Source: Pogostemon cablin (taxonomy: Eukaryota; Streptophyta; Magnoliopsida; Lamiales; Lamiaceae). From it: a stretch of DNA of 64,000 nucleotides. Positions 10,481 through 22,384 of the stretch are shown here, piece by piece (position 1 is the stretch's first letter; each line of letters starts with the position of its first letter). The translations under genes were made by a program, and so were the position numbers. The notes beneath the pieces are model-generated. The model was not told where the DNA came from and did no database searches. It saw nothing but the letters and a program-made list of their open reading frames with translations. The stretch spans positions 28,750,279 through 28,814,278 of the forward strand of contig CM042983.1 in the NCBI GenBank assembly GCA_023678885.1, in the 5' to 3' direction.

Positions 10481-13400
10481 TTGAAAATTTCTGCTTAAGA
10501 AAATACATGTGTATTCTCACAAAGGACATCTCATGATGCCTATTAAAGTCTCTAGTGAAGAGATGAGAGGTTCATAGAAATATGATGATCTCATGTAACT
10601 CTTCGGATACTTGAGTAAATTAAAAAGGCAGAAGATCATGGTTAAATTGATGAATGAATTGGAAGAGCTTGGAATAGAAATTGAAAGGAAAACCTAAATC
10701 AATTTATTCTTCACAATTTGCCTGGATGTTTTGAGCAAGTTCTACCTGAAATACGAAAGGTTGTATATGGTGGGAAACTTCTAACAAAACATGTGGCAAA
10801 AGAAAGCCAATTTTCATCATGAACTGAACAAGGTTAATATCTTATTTACTAATGGCTTAAACATGATTAGTGATGGCATCTACTGACACGAAGTATGTAG
10901 ATACTGGAATCACTAAATGTTTATCACTGAGTAAGGATAAGATTGTTAATAACATGGGTAAAACTACAAAGGTAGTGGCTATTGCAGTGGGAGTTGTTTA
11001 TTTATCTCATGATAAGAATAAACGATTGATTATGAGAAATTGTCTTTACGTACGTTTCATAGAAAGAATTTAATTTCGGTTTCTATGCATTAACGGATGG
11101 ATACTTCATTTCATTTAAATGACATGGTCATAGAAATGAGGAATGAGGCTATAATCCGTTAAAGTACGTTGGTGGATAATTTGGATACTCTTGAATCATG
11201 CACATCCCACAGATGCAATAAAAAGTAGTTAAATAATGCATCTTCTAATATAAGTAAGAGAAAGGAACCTTCGGAAATGAACTAAACATACATTTGGCAT
11301 CTATGACTAATTCATTTTACTTGAGTAGGATTCAAAAGTTGATAGCCGATAGACCGTAAGGTTTATCTGAAGTGGAAACTATCGGACTTGCGAGTCTTGC
11401 TTAGAAGTAAAAATGATTATCTGCCTTTTCAAGGCTGTGGGGTGTAAAGCCAAAGATATATATGTTGGAATTAGTTCATTCTGATTCAAGCGAACCTAAT
11501 ATTATCCAGGCGAGAGGTGGTTATGAATATTCGAAAATTATTCTGGAAACCAATATATTTATATGATGCACTGCATGTCTAAGTTCTTTGATTAATTCAA
11601 GAATTGTAAGGCTGGTACAGTGAAGCGTCATGAAAAATATATTAAGTCATTACGATTCAATCATGATGGCGAATACCTCTTGGGATAGTTAGGAGCTATT
11701 GATCAGAAGTTGAGATTAAATCTCAAGTTGACTACACCGGGCATGCCCCAGCTGAATGGTGTGGTGGGTAGAAGGTATAAGGCTCGTATGATTATGATTA
11801 GATAGATGATGAATTATTTGGAATAATTAAATTCATTTTATGGACATGCCCTAGATACAGTAATTCGTGAAACGTTTGTCTGTATATGGGATATCCTATA
11901 AAAATGAAGAGTGATTTATTTAGTCCAAAAGATCGAAGGGTGACTGTTAACACAAACACCAGATTTTTGGAAAAGGACTATGTAATAAATCACAAACCCA
12001 TATATAAGTTATTCTAAAGGAAGTGAGAGGAAAACACTAAGTATAAGTACCAAGTGTACAAGAGGATATACCACAAGGTAAACTGCAACGCGTGTCACGC
12101 CTGATACACAATTACATGTAGTGCCTTGTCGTAGTGGGAGGGTTGTATGACAACCCATAAATATATGTTTTGGGAGAGTCGTGAGACTTGATCCCTAGTA
12201 AACATGGTATTATCCCACGGATACGACATAGCACTACAAGATTAAAATGCAGAATCTTAGTAAGTTGCAATGTATGTTGAAATAGAATCTACGGATTCTA
12301 TATTATGTCTGGGAACTTGTATGACCACTAAATGGTGTAAAAACCATTGCAAGTGATCATAGGAAATAAAAGAGGATCATACGGAAAGGTGAAAATCTTG
12401 GAAGCAAAGCTTGTTGCGAAAAGATGTACTCAGAAAGAAATGGTTCGATTATGAGGGAACATATTCGCTGGTAGCTATGCTTAAATTGATCCGGATTCTT
12501 TTATTTATTGCTGCTCATATTAAATTATGAGGGACAGCAAATAGATGTCAAGACAGCTTTCCTGATTGGAAGTCTTGAGGAAAACATCTATGTGAAGCAA
12601 CCAGAGTAATTCATTGCAAAGTACTAATAGCATTTTGATAGTAAGCTTAAAAGTGTCCAGCGATGGACTAAAACAAGTTTTAAGATCGTGAAGCATCTGT
12701 TTTGATTAGATAATCCAATGACATGGATTTAAATCAATGAGCGGATGAGTCTTGTGTGTTGTAAAGAGTGACGGAAACGTGGTGGTGTTTCTTGTACTAT
12801 ACGTAGATAGTATCTTGCTCATTGGAGACAATGAAAGAGTATTATCGGGCGTATGGGTACGGTTAATAAAGCGGTAGTGATGAAGGACTTAAGAAAGGCA
12901 AAACACATCATTTTGATCACGGTAATACGGATCACAAGAAAGGATGTTATGCTTATCTCAAGTTTCATAAAATGATACAGTCCATACTCGTTTAGCATGT
13001 AAATTTATCTAAGTGAATGTGTCTTTGAGACACAAGAAGAAGATATAGTAGATGAAAGCGGTTCCTCATGCTTCGGCGAATAAGGAAGCTTAATCTAAAG
13101 AATGCTATGAACGAAATTGGATATCTGTGTTGCTGAACGCATGAACAGAAGGTATCAACGTAACCCGGAACAAGAATGATGAACTGTAGTAAGACATATA
13201 TAAAGTGTCTGAGAAGGACTGGAAATTATATGTGGATTTACTAAACAGATTCACTGCTTCTTGTGGATTACGTAGATTCAGATTTTTTAGTCAGATTGGA
13301 CGGCAGTAAATTCTCCTCAAAGGTTATGTGTTTAATCTTAGGAAGTAGAGTCATAATGTGGAGGAGTGTTATATAGAAATATATTTCAGACTCCGGACTC

Positions 13401-13665
13401 CATCATGGAAAGATGATGAATTGGAGCCTATGAGGCAGCCAAAGTATCTATATGACTCTAGAGACTTCATGATGGACTTTGAAGTATTTCTAAGTTTGCC
13501 CAAGGTAATCACAATTTACATTGATGATATGGGTGCAGTTGCAAACTTGAAGAAATCACAAGTCCATAAGGCAATTAAACCCATGGAGCGCGAGTACCAC
13601 CTGTTACGAGAAATCGTATATTGAGGCGAAGGTTGTTGTCGCCTAGATTGCATCGGATGATGACC
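10480..13665 (+). pseudogene. Copia-1 decayed copia gag-pol
   Basis: Scattered fragments in three frames follow copia order: a gag-like piece near 10620-10740, an integrase piece near 11720-11780 (TTPGMPQLNGVV), RT near 12540-12620 (QQIDVKTAFLIGSLEENIY) and near 12790-12830 (LYVDSILLIG, where the usual YVDD is expected), and the end of RNase H near 13520-13620. Stops and shifts occur every few dozen codons, and the longest open stretch (13358-13624) is 88 codons. It cannot encode a product. Confidence 0.85.
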
Positions 13666-13772
13666 TAGTAAACCATTTACAAGGACCTTAAGGCGAGAGC
13701 TTTTAATGGTCGTGTAGTGGAAGTAGGAATCAGATGTATGGCAGAAGACATGACAGCATAGTCTTTTAGTAT

Positions 13773-13783
13773 AAGTGGGAGAT
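13773..13783 (+). other. Copia-1 polypurine tract
   Basis: AAGTGGGAGAT lies directly before the 3' LTR, the typical plus-strand primer form in plant copia elements. Confidence 0.85.
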
Positions 13784-14984
13784 TGTTGGATTGTATACTA
13801 AAAGTCTAGCTTTAGTATGAACAATATCATAACAATATTTGTAATGAGAATCATTGATCAAATGATTGCATCTTATAATTTATTTTATATGCATGATGCA
13901 ATAGTCCATTTACTTTATACTGTAGATAATATGTTGTGCGACAACACGCGGAAGATCATATTATCGGTTTCCTTATAAAGTATAAATAGATGCTCACAAC
14001 TGAGATAGACGGGGACTCTCTATCGGTATGGTTGTAGTGTGGTTTTGTATTAGCTTGTCTTGGCTATAGAATCATATTAGTGCACTTGTGTGTATTGAGC
14101 AGGACCGCCTGAGATCGTTCGACTTATACTGACTTATAGAAGAACTTGATCTCTGTTATTATGGAAGTTCGTACTCTTAATCCCTATACAATAACCTCGA
14201 CACGTAGGGCAGTATGTATTTCTTTGATTCATCAATGGGTGAGATTTATAAGTATTAAATCAACAAACTCGGTGAGTTGGGAAATAGTGCTGTATCTATG
14301 GTGTGCTATTGATTGTAGAAGGAATCCATGTCCGTCATAGGTTGATGATGTCCCCTTGAGGAGCTCATAAGGTTTATCATGTAAATCTTGCAAGTGGATT
14401 AATTTCCGGCATGATAATAAGGTTGAGTGGTACTACTCTCGGATGAGATATTAATTAATTTGAGTTGTCAGTAACTTAATTAATTAATGGACATTGTTCT
14501 TCTTAAACATGGGGAGACTATCGGGCTTATAATAAGAAGGAGCCCAGAACATAATTTGGGATTGGATGGGTAGTGCAATAATAATATTTTAGTGGACTAT
14601 ATTATTATTATTGGATTTAATTAAAAGCTTTGGGCTAAGCTTGGTTAATTAAATTCAATTGAGGCCCAGCCCAATTTCTCCTCCTGGTCCCTGCAGTAGC
14701 CCTTATAAATAAGTTATCTCAGTTCCTGTTAACCCTAAGTCAGTGCCTCATTTGACAGTTAGAAAGAACAGGAGCAGATTGAGAGAATCCTGCGGATTGT
14801 TGCCCACACAACAGCAGGATTCAACTTGGGACATACTGCAGAAGATTGAGAGGTGGTTCTCTGCAACGGTTCATCCTCTACATCAACCCAGAAGTACGGT
14901 AAACTTGTTTAAATCGCTTCCGCTGATTGTTTGCCTGAAATCCTAAACGGATCACGTTTGAACCACAAGATCCAATTGCCAACA
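13784..14984 (+). repeat. Copia-1 3' LTR
   Basis: 1201 bp, the same length as the 5' LTR and nearly identical to it. It ends in CCAACA and is followed by the CTCAG target duplication. Confidence 0.96.
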
Positions 14985-15593
14985 CTCAGAGCAAAACTTA
15001 TACTTTACCCCCCTTTCTAGGTACTATCATAATCAATTATTTCCCGTGCACTTAGTATTCTAACCCGATTTGATCTCCCTTTTTAGGTACTATAAAGTTA
15101 TACTCTTTATCCTACTTGTTAACCCGAATTCTATTCAATTAACAAATATTCATATAAGACAGTTCTAATAAGACTTCGGAATCCCTTCACTTAGAATTAT
15201 AACAATAAACCCTGCTCATTAGTGAACGCACTCAACCAATAACCATATTATGCATTCAGACTCTACACAATGATTATTGATGCAAAAAACAACTATGAGT
15301 ATGGATTAAAAACGTGCAATCTTATATAAACTAAACCACAAGTAGTGTTGTACGGAGTATACACACGAAATACAAATTTAACTCATGAAACCTTCATAAC
15401 CCTAGAACTACCGAAGTGGCTCTAGCCCATGATTGATCTAAGAACAATCATGGTTAGTTGGACCAATCTTACTTGAATCTCCAGCTACACCTCTGTCACC
15501 ACCCTCCGGATGGATCACCAATCTCTTCTCTTGTCTCCTCTTAGGATTCTCGTGTCGTCGTCATCTTGACTGCATGAGCCTCCTTTTATACTT

Positions 15594-15600
15594 GTAATCA
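15594..15600 (-). promoter_or_regulatory. Athila-1 LTR TATA box
   Basis: TATAAAA on the minus strand within GTGATTACAAGTATAAAA. The same phrase precedes the TATA box of Athila-3 (55516-55522) and a similar one that of Athila-2 (40348-40354). Confidence 0.65.
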
Positions 15601-15685
15601 CGTCTCTAGGGCTTGGAATGGGCTTTTCAAGTGATCCCACGTGTTTTGCCCTCGAAAATCCAGATAAGGTAAGTTTCCGCATTTT

Positions 15686-16027
15686 GGTTCGACCTCGTCA
15701 AACAGGTCGAACCATCGACCACAAGTCAAACCACAGGTCGAACCCTGCTACTGGACACATTCTGCACTTGGTTCGACCTCTTGTACAGGTCGAACCTCAG
15801 GTCGAACCACGCTACTGGGCAATTTCCGCTCCTGGTTCGACCAATTGTCAGGTCGAACCCCAACGTCGTGGTCGAACCCATCTTTTTGCAAACTGGTTCG
15901 ACCATGGTTCGACCTGATCAACCAGGTCGAACCCCTTGAGTCGTGGTCGAATCCTCCTTATGCTGTTTCGCAATGCTGGTTCGACCTGTAGGAGAGGTCG
16001 AACCCTCCTCCAATCAGGTCGAACCCT
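15686..16027 (-). repeat. GGTTCGACC/GGTCGAACC motif cluster in the Athila-1 LTR
   Basis: Some fifteen motif copies in alternating orientation, upstream of the TATA box with respect to the element, that is in U3. Pairs are separated by 5-15 bp (for example GGTTCGACC ... CAGGTCGAACC), so small hairpins are possible. The Athila-3 LTR has the same cluster at the same place. Confidence 0.9.
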
Positions 16028-16424
16028 ACTCTTCCCATGGCGGTTCGCGTGGTCTCGACTTCATCTCTTCGATTCTTGGCACTTCCACTCCGTTTTTGCT
16101 ATGAAAACTACTTAAATAGCTCCACTAACACCTGATTCATGTTAATTCACAATATATATTGGTTTTCCACCTATTTTCACCTCAAAACTCTCCAAAACTA
16201 GCACAAAACATGATGCCAAACTTGTGAATTTACACACTCATCAGTCAACTTGCACCCTAAAATTCTTTCATGGGATCAATCTGACCCCTTATCTAAGTTT
16301 TTATCATCTAAGTCCTTGATCTATTTTAATTGATCATATAGCCCCTTTTACAAAAAAAATTAAATATCAAAATAGTTATTATTTTTCTCTGTTAATTAAT
16401 TTGGATTAAAAACAATGATTTAGC

Positions 16425-16566
16425 CGACATAATACGGGTCACTGTCGACGCTGATACTTCCTGAGTAACACAATTCAATATTACTCTGACTAGGCCGTCC
16501 ATCAGTAGAACCGGCGGTGAAGAAGCCATGAGAGTCAATGGAGGAAGCCATAATTGCAGGCATTTG
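16425..16566 (-). other. Short minus-strand ORF between the inverted ends, possible captured gene fragment
   Basis: From an ATG at 16566 the minus strand is open for about 47 codons (MPAIMASSIDSHGFFTAGST ...) and ends in TAA after DPYYVG. The piece is less AT-rich than the inverted ends around it. I do not recognise the protein. Its place between inverted ends recalls a Pack-MULE that captured a first exon, but a chance ORF is equally possible. Confidence 0.25.
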
Positions 16567-17292
16567 TGTAACTGTAACATCCCAAAAGTTTAACCGTTTA
16601 TTCGATCTTGGCCCAATCCTTAAAGCCCATATTTCAATCCAGCCCATCCACCTTCAATTACCGTAAGTTAAATAAATAATCAGAATAAGATTTTTCTTGC
16701 TGCTTAAGAAAACAGATTGTGATCTTCATTAAAGAAGATATTCTTCCTCTTATCAACTCCCCTATTTTAGGGAAATTTTTTAAATCCCATGAAAGGATAT
16801 TCACTGAATTTTGAGCAGCCATCTCAATATAAGTTAAAATCTACTTTTTCCTTCTTTTTCTACACATACAGAACTCGCTTCACACAGCTGCAAACGGAGA
16901 GGTAACGTTCTCACTCTTCTCCTTCTCCTTTCTTTCTTTCTTTCCTTTCTTATTCTGCGTTCTTCATACCGAAACTTATTTTCTTCCTTTTCTTTTCTGC
17001 TTCTAACATTGAACCCTAATCCTAATATAGTTAGTCTGCAACCTTTACAAAATTATTCAGATTAGTTTTCGATGGTTATATGATCTATCATTAGTAACAT
17101 TCCACCATTATATATATATATAGGGTTCGAAGAGTAATCGGTGTAAGACGTTTAGCGTGAAAGCTCCTTCACGTGGTTAAGGTGGGGATTTTCTCATCTT
17201 ATGTGTGTTAACTTATCCCATATGTGATTGTTAGAATTAAATGAAGAATTATCATCACCTTGTGATCATACTTGAAGTATATGAAATTGTAA

Positions 17293-17440
17293 ATTATACG
17301 GGTAAGGACATTAATGGTGCCTTACTATTATCACAGGTTTGGACTGTAATGGTGCCTTACTATTATACGGGTAAGGACCTTAATGGTGTCTTACTATTAC
17401 ATGAGTATGGACTTAATGGTGCCAATACTATTATCACGGA
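17293..17440 (+). repeat. 34/35-bp tandem repeats in the solo LTR
   Basis: Units begin at 17293, 17327, 17362, 17396 and 17430 (spacing 34, 35, 34, 34). Each carries ATTAT or ATTAC, a GG..TGGAC/GGAC core and AATGGTGCC. The 67-codon ORF over them only reflects the repeat. Confidence 0.8.
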
Positions 17441-18389
17441 ATGAATCGCGATGTCGTATCATTACATGAATATGGACAGTAAGGTGCTTTATTGACATGA
17501 CAGGATTGTATTGTAAGTGAAATTTAATTCTCGCATATGATATACTTGACTTATGTAAGTATGATTAAGTCTTCACTGAGATTGTGGTTGCTCACCCCGA
17601 TAATTATTTTATCTCAGGTTAAGCGTGGCAAAAACGTACAAGCGGGGGCGCGTAGGTGATGAGACTGAATAAACATTTTGACAAAACTACAGTTCATAGG
17701 CTGCATACATATTTTAAATTCGAAAATTTTTTTGAACTTGAACTATGATTGACTTGCATGTCTGAGCCTCTGTCCTCGGCAGAGTGTTTGAGTTTTATTT
17801 CATTGACATTGTTGGTTAAATTTTAAATTCTGGGTTTGAATTGCATGATGGAATTTGACTTTTGAAATCGAAAGTGTGTTTGCATGAAGTCGATTGCTTT
17901 ATTTGGTTTGTGATGAGCAAGCATGCTAATTTATAGTAATTATTTACAGAGGTGTAGCTGTATGCATATTGTTAGTGATTTGTAGCATGTGACTTGTACC
18001 TTGATGTACCACCTAAGTTATGCATGTTGGAAGAATATTTAATTAGTCATGAGTGGCAGTAGATAAATAGTTCGAATAGGTAGTACGAGTGGAGGAAATT
18101 TTAGAATAAAGGTCAACTGTTTTATTTTAGTTTGCAAAGTCTCCATGTCCTGTATGTTGGCTACCTGCTTGCTTAAGGATGTGGTTCAGTTGAGGACAGG
18201 CTGGCACTTAATAGTGTAAGTATATATGTTAATTTAATTTATTTCATTGATTGGTATTGAATAACAGTTTGCGTATTATAGTGTGGTAGAGTCGGTGGTT
18301 TCGAGTTATGCTCATGGGTGTTCAAGCTTGATTTGCTTTCCTTAATATGCCACTTGACATTAAATTAGGTAGACTTTGGTGAGTGGTAG

Positions 18390-19088
18390 TGTTGTATATA
18401 TAGACCATGCATGCATGCATGTGTGTGTGGCATATATCAACTGATATACACATGGAAGGTGATGATTGATTTAGCAGCAAGTTGAATGAGAGATTAAGAT
18501 CAACAAGCTGCATAAGGTAAACAAGGTGAAGCCGTAGGATTAGAAGTAAGGATTGGCTAATGTATTGAATGCATAAATTAGTCAACATTGTTGTACATAC
18601 AGCATAGATCAGTTTAAGTCATACATCGGGTGTATGGTTGATCAAATTAGGTGTAGGTGGAGGTTAATCGGTTGTAGCTGATTAATGACAGCTAGAAGGA
18701 GTTGGTGATCGGTTGTAACCGACTGCTAGCTGATTGGTCACGTGAAGAATTCATGCATGATAGTAGTTGAGAGGATGCAAGCTATATATATGTGATGATG
18801 CTTCAGTTATCAGATCATCATCATCACATCAGTTAGATTCAGCAATTTAGGGTTTCTTAGAAGCTTAGTTCATCATCATCTTCAAGTTTGTAACATGTAT
18901 TCAATCATATAGTGATCTCTCTCCTTAAGAAGTGGATGTAGATCTTTAAGATCGAACCACTATACATCTTTGTCTTCCTTCTTCGTTTTATTTCTATTTC
19001 AGTTGAATCAATACACAACAAGATAGAGAGTAGGATAGAGTGTGTGGTTTTGTTCCAAGTAGAGCTCAAATTGCATGCATTCATAAGA
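18390..19088 (+). repeat. Copia-2 5' LTR
   Basis: Begins TGTTGTATATATAGACC; the 3' copy begins TATTGTATAT, one base changed. Contains a CATGCATGCATGCATG run and ends ATTCATAAGA before the primer site, an unusual terminus without CA. The boundary is set by the GGTAG duplication. Confidence 0.85.
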
Positions 19089-19090
19089 AT

Positions 19091-19108
19091 TGGCGCCGTC
19101 TGTGGGAA
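19091..19108 (+). other. Copia-2 primer binding site
   Basis: TGGCGCCGTCTGTGGGAA, two bases inside the LTR. It is not the initiator-Met site of Copia-1. Copia-3 has the same site with one change. I do not assign the tRNA. Confidence 0.65.
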
Positions 19109-19145
19109 GCCAAGAAGAAGAAGATTCAGTGGAGAAGAAGATCAA

Positions 19146-19955
19146 ATGGTTACTACCAAGTTTGACATTGAAAAGTTTTCAGAGAAGGCAGACTTCAGTC
19201 TGTGGAGGATGAAGATGGAGGCCATCTTGGTTCGGCAAGGATTATCAGAAGCAATCAAACTGCTTCATGAAGATCAAGCAGTAGGAGTTGATGCTGTTGC
19301 CCTTGCAGTAGAACAAGAACAGCAAACCAAGGCTAGAAGTGCTCTTATTTTGTGTCTTGGAGATAAAGCTCTCAGGGAAATCTCAAAGGAAGCTACAGCA
19401 AGAGGATTTTGGAAGAAATTGGAGAAGTTGTACATGGTTAAAAGCTTGGCCAACCGTTTGTATATGAAGGAGAAACTGTACTCCTTCAAGGTATCAGAAG
19501 ATAAGTCAATAATTGGTCAATTAGATGAGTTTAATAAGATCATTGATGATCTAGAAAATATTGATGTGGCTCTGTCAACTGAAAACAAAGCTGTCATCCT
19601 CATGTCAGCACTTCCAAAGTCCATTGAAGGTTTAAGAGATACACTTTTGTTTGCTAATGCTGAATCAATCTCCCTTGAGCAAGTCTTGTTGGCAGTTAAG
19701 GCAAAAGTGCTTCACAAGAATCCAGAACAACAAGCAACTGCAGAAGGTTTGACAGCAAAGAAACAGAACCAGTGGAGCAAAAATAACAAGAATAATAAAA
19801 GCAATGTTGATAAGAGGAAGCCAGAAAAGAATTTTAGTACACCATCAGATGAAGAAAAAAACAATAACTGCTTCCATTGCAATAAGCCTGGACATTTCAA
19901 GAAACAATGTTTCAAATGGAAAGCAATGGTGGCAAAGAAGATAGTTGAAAATTGA
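19146..19955 (+). CDS. gag: Copia-2 Gag with zinc knuckle
   Basis: The likely start is the ATG at 19146 (MVTTKFDIEKFSEKADFSLW), not the one at 19044, because the latter lies inside the LTR and because Copia-3 gag starts at the same point. The copia gag domain (WRMKMEAILVRQGL at about residues 20-35, then SLANRLYMKEKLYSFKVSE) is followed by a Lys/Asn-rich linker and a CCHC knuckle, CFHCNKPGHFKKQC, near the end. TGA at 19953 stops it a little past the knuckle, whereas copia elements normally read on into pol. Gag forms the virus-like particle and binds RNA. About 270 codons are open. Confidence 0.88.
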   Translation: MVTTKFDIEKFSEKADFSLWRMKMEAILVRQGLSEAIKLLHEDQAVGVDAVALAVEQEQQTKARSALILCLGDKALREISKEATARGFWKKLEKLYMVKSLANRLYMKEKLYSFKVSEDKSIIGQLDEFNKIIDDLENIDVALSTENKAVILMSALPKSIEGLRDTLLFANAESISLEQVLLAVKAKVLHKNPEQQATAEGLTAKKQNQWSKNNKNNKSNVDKRKPEKNFSTPSDEEKNNNCFHCNKPGHFKKQCFKWKAMVAKKIVEN

Positions 19956-20146
19956 GGAAATAAGAGGTCTCATGCAAATCAAGTAACAACAAACCAAGTT
20001 GGATCAGATTCTGATTTCATTGAAGCAATGACAGTGTGTTCTAGTTCAGTATCAGAAGAATGGGTTATAGATTCTGGATGTACATTTCATATGACTTCTA
20101 GAAAGATTGGTTTACTGAATTAAAACCACAAGATGAAGGATCAGTA
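19956..20146 (+). pseudogene. Copia-2 protease remnant
   Basis: Near 20055-20100 the reading WVIDSGCTFHMTS carries the copia protease active site D-S-G. It is cut off by the gag stop at 19953 upstream and by a shift after 20100 (the phrase CTAGAAAGATTGG departs from Copia-3). Confidence 0.8.
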
Positions 20147-21559
20147 ATGCTAGGTGATGATCATACCTGTAAGATTGTAGGAATAGGTTCTGTCAAACTT
20201 AAAATGTTTGACGGGAAAATCAGGATGTTGAAAAATGTTAGATATGTACCAAGTTTAAGGAAAAATCTAATATCTCATACACTTAATGTCATAAAAGGAA
20301 AGTTAGTAGTTGTTAAAGGTTTTAAGAGGTCTGATCTGTACTTCTTAGATGGTTCTGTTGTGACTGGACAGATTAATGCAACTAAGGATGATAGTAGTGT
20401 TAATGTTTGGCATGGAAGGCTTGGTCATATAAGTGAAAGAGGCTTGCAAGAACTTGCAAGACAGAAGCTGCTTGAGATCAGTTCAACCTGTAAGTTAGAT
20501 CAGTGTGAAGTTTATATATTAGGCAAGTCAAAGAGGTTGAAATTTGGTGCAGCTGAGCATAATACCAAAGCTAGGTTGGAATATGCTTATTCTGATCTTT
20601 GGGGACCTTCCAAGACCTCAACAATAGGGGGTGGGAAATACTTCATATCATTCATTGATGATTATTCAAGAAAGGTATGGATAAGAATTTTGAAGACAAA
20701 GGATAAAGCATTATCAGTTTTTAAAATGTGGTTGACAGAAACAGAACTGCAGACTGGAAACAAGGTTAAGTGTTTAAGGACAGACAATGGGCTTGAGTTT
20801 GAATCACATGAATTCAATAAGTTTTGTCAAGAAAAGGGTATTAAGAGGCACAAGACAGTACCAGGTACTCCACAGCAGAATGGAGTGGCTGAAAGAATGA
20901 ATCAGACACTTCTTGCAAGAGTTAGGTGCATGATGAGTAGTGGAGGCTTCTCAAAAGGTTTCTGGGGTGAGTTAGTGTCAACTGCAGCTTATTTGATTAA
21001 TCTGTCATCATCCACAGCACTTAAATTTAAACCACCTGAACAAGTATGGTCTGGAAGGATACCAGATTATAGTCATTTAAGGGTGATAGGTTGCCAGGTA
21101 TACTCACACCAAAAGCAAGACAAGTTATATCCTAGAGCTGTTAAGTGTGTGCTAGTAGGCTATCCTAAAGAAGTAAAAGGGTACAGGCTATGGTGTTATG
21201 AGAATAACAGGTTTATTGTTAGTAGGGATGTAACATTCAATGAAGATAAGATGCCTTTATTGAAGAGATGTGCTGATAAGATCATAACTACAGATAAGTG
21301 TGAGTTTGAGGTGGAGCATCATGACAAAACAATAGTACAGCATGATCAGGATCAAAGAAATGATGATGTACATGAGGAATTTGCTGCTGAGGAGAGAACT
21401 GAGTCATCTGGTTCAAATGAAAGAAGAACTCTTAGCAGCTATCAACTGGTTAGGGATAGGTTGAGAAGACAGATCAAAACACCTATAAGATATATAGAGG
21501 TAGACACTGTGTCATATGCACTCTATGTAGCATCAGACATTGATGTCTATGAGCCTTGA
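20147..21559 (+). pseudogene. Copia-2 integrase, open for 470 codons
   Basis: Opens at the end of protease (LGDDHTCKIVGIGSVKLKMF) and carries the integrase GAG-pre module with an HHCC-type motif (WHGRLGHISERG ... CEVYILGKSKR; the usual C-D-C-I-L form is partly changed). The catalytic core has D in YSDLWGPSKT, D in LRTDNGLEF and E in QQNGVAERMNQ. A variable linker rich in Glu/Asp follows. TGA at 21557 ends it just before RT where Copia-3 reads EPRTYSEA, a CGA/AGA-type codon changed to TGA. Confidence 0.9.
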
Positions 21560-22384
21560 ACATACTCAGAAGCAGTATCAGGTAAGGAGAGTATGCAGTG
21601 GTTGGATGCTATGGAAGAAGAACTGCAATCATTAAAGAGGAATAACACTTGGATGATTGTTGACAAGCCTGCTAATCAGAAACTTGTAGGTTGTAAGTGG
21701 ATATATAAAAAGAAACTAGTGACAAGTAAGGAAGGAGGAATCAGATATAAAGCAAGACTTGTAGCAAGAGGTTTCTCATAGCAAAAAGGTGTGGATTATA
21801 ATGAAATTTTCTCACCAGTAGTCAAACATTGCTCAATAAGGATTTTACTATCATTAGTTACCCAATTGGATTTGGAATTACATCAGATGGATGTAACAAT
21901 AGCTTTCTTACATGGAAATTTAGAAGATGAGATTTACATGAAGATTCCTGAAGGTGTTAGTTTAAAAGGAGCAGACTCAAAGGCTTGTCTGTTACTTAAA
22001 TCACTATATGGTCTGAAGCAAAGTCCAAGACAGTGGTATCTTAGGTTTGATGATTACATTACTTCAAATGGTTTTGTCAGAAGCATGTATGATAGATGTG
22101 TGTACATAAGATGTGATAAAGGGTGATATACTTATCTACTACTTTATGTAGATAATATATTGATAGCATGCAAGGATATGATAGGAATCAATGCAGTAAA
22201 GGATACTTTGAGAAAGGAGTTTGACATGAAAGATCTAGGTGAAGCAAGAATGATACTTGGTATGCAAATTGAGAGGGACAGATCAGCTGGTCTGCTTAGA
22301 TTATTTCAAGAATCATACTTAGATAAAGTTCTGAAAAGGTATAATATGAATCTCTGTAAGAATGTATCAATACCAGTTAAGTAG
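21560..22384 (+). pseudogene. Copia-2 reverse transcriptase, broken by stops
   Basis: Three open pieces in the same general frame (21593-21781, 21791-22126, 22160-22384) are separated by a TAG at 21779, a TGA near 22124 and a TAG at 22382. Motifs are WLDAMEEELQSL, KARLVARGFS, MDVTIAFLHGNLEDEIYMK and LKQSPRQWYLRF. The active site reads YVDN at 22145-22156 instead of YVDD, so the second metal-binding Asp is lost by one G-to-A change. RT would copy element RNA. Confidence 0.92.

Larger units (their letters stand above)
6791..14984 (+). mobile_element. Copia-1: complete but non-coding Ty1/copia element
   Basis: Two 1201-bp LTRs (TGTTGG...CCAACA) frame an internal region with an initiator-tRNA-Met primer site, a GC-rich leader, repeated leader sequence, a decayed copia gag-pol and a polypurine tract. 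The 5-bp target duplication CTCAG is at 6786-6790 and 14985-14989. By eye the LTRs differ at about 14 positions with no indel (near 99% identity), nearly all transitions. The longest internal ORF is below 100 codons. It sits in the 5' LTR of Athila-1. Confidence 0.95.
1..16243 (-). mobile_element. Athila-1: Ty3/gypsy Athila-type LTR retrotransposon, 3' end off the left edge, split by Copia-1
   Basis: Reading the minus strand from 16243 leftwards gives a 5' LTR (split by Copia-1), a tRNA-Asp primer site, gag, a repeat-rich spacer, protease, RT, RNase H and integrase, then the post-pol region at the left edge. Gene order PR-RT-RH-IN places it in Ty3/gypsy. The RT block and the tRNA-Asp primer match what is known of the Athila clade. 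LTR ends are TGATGAG...CTCATCA. Several one-base indels and a 35-nt deletion break pol, so it is not autonomous. The 3' LTR and any env-like ORF lie outside the window. Confidence 0.93.
14990..16243 (-). repeat. Athila-1 5' LTR, outer (5') segment
   Basis: Continues the LTR cut at 6790; together the parts are about 1.65 kb. The outer end at 16243 reads TGATGAGTGTGTAAATTCAC on the minus strand, as at the start of the Athila-3 LTR. The short plus-strand ORF at 15618-15917 is a translation of the motif cluster and not a gene. Confidence 0.93.

Noticed and set aside
15686..16027. Possible tRNA genes suggested by GGTTCGA boxes
   Set aside because: No cloverleaf, A box or anticodon arm is visible around any copy.
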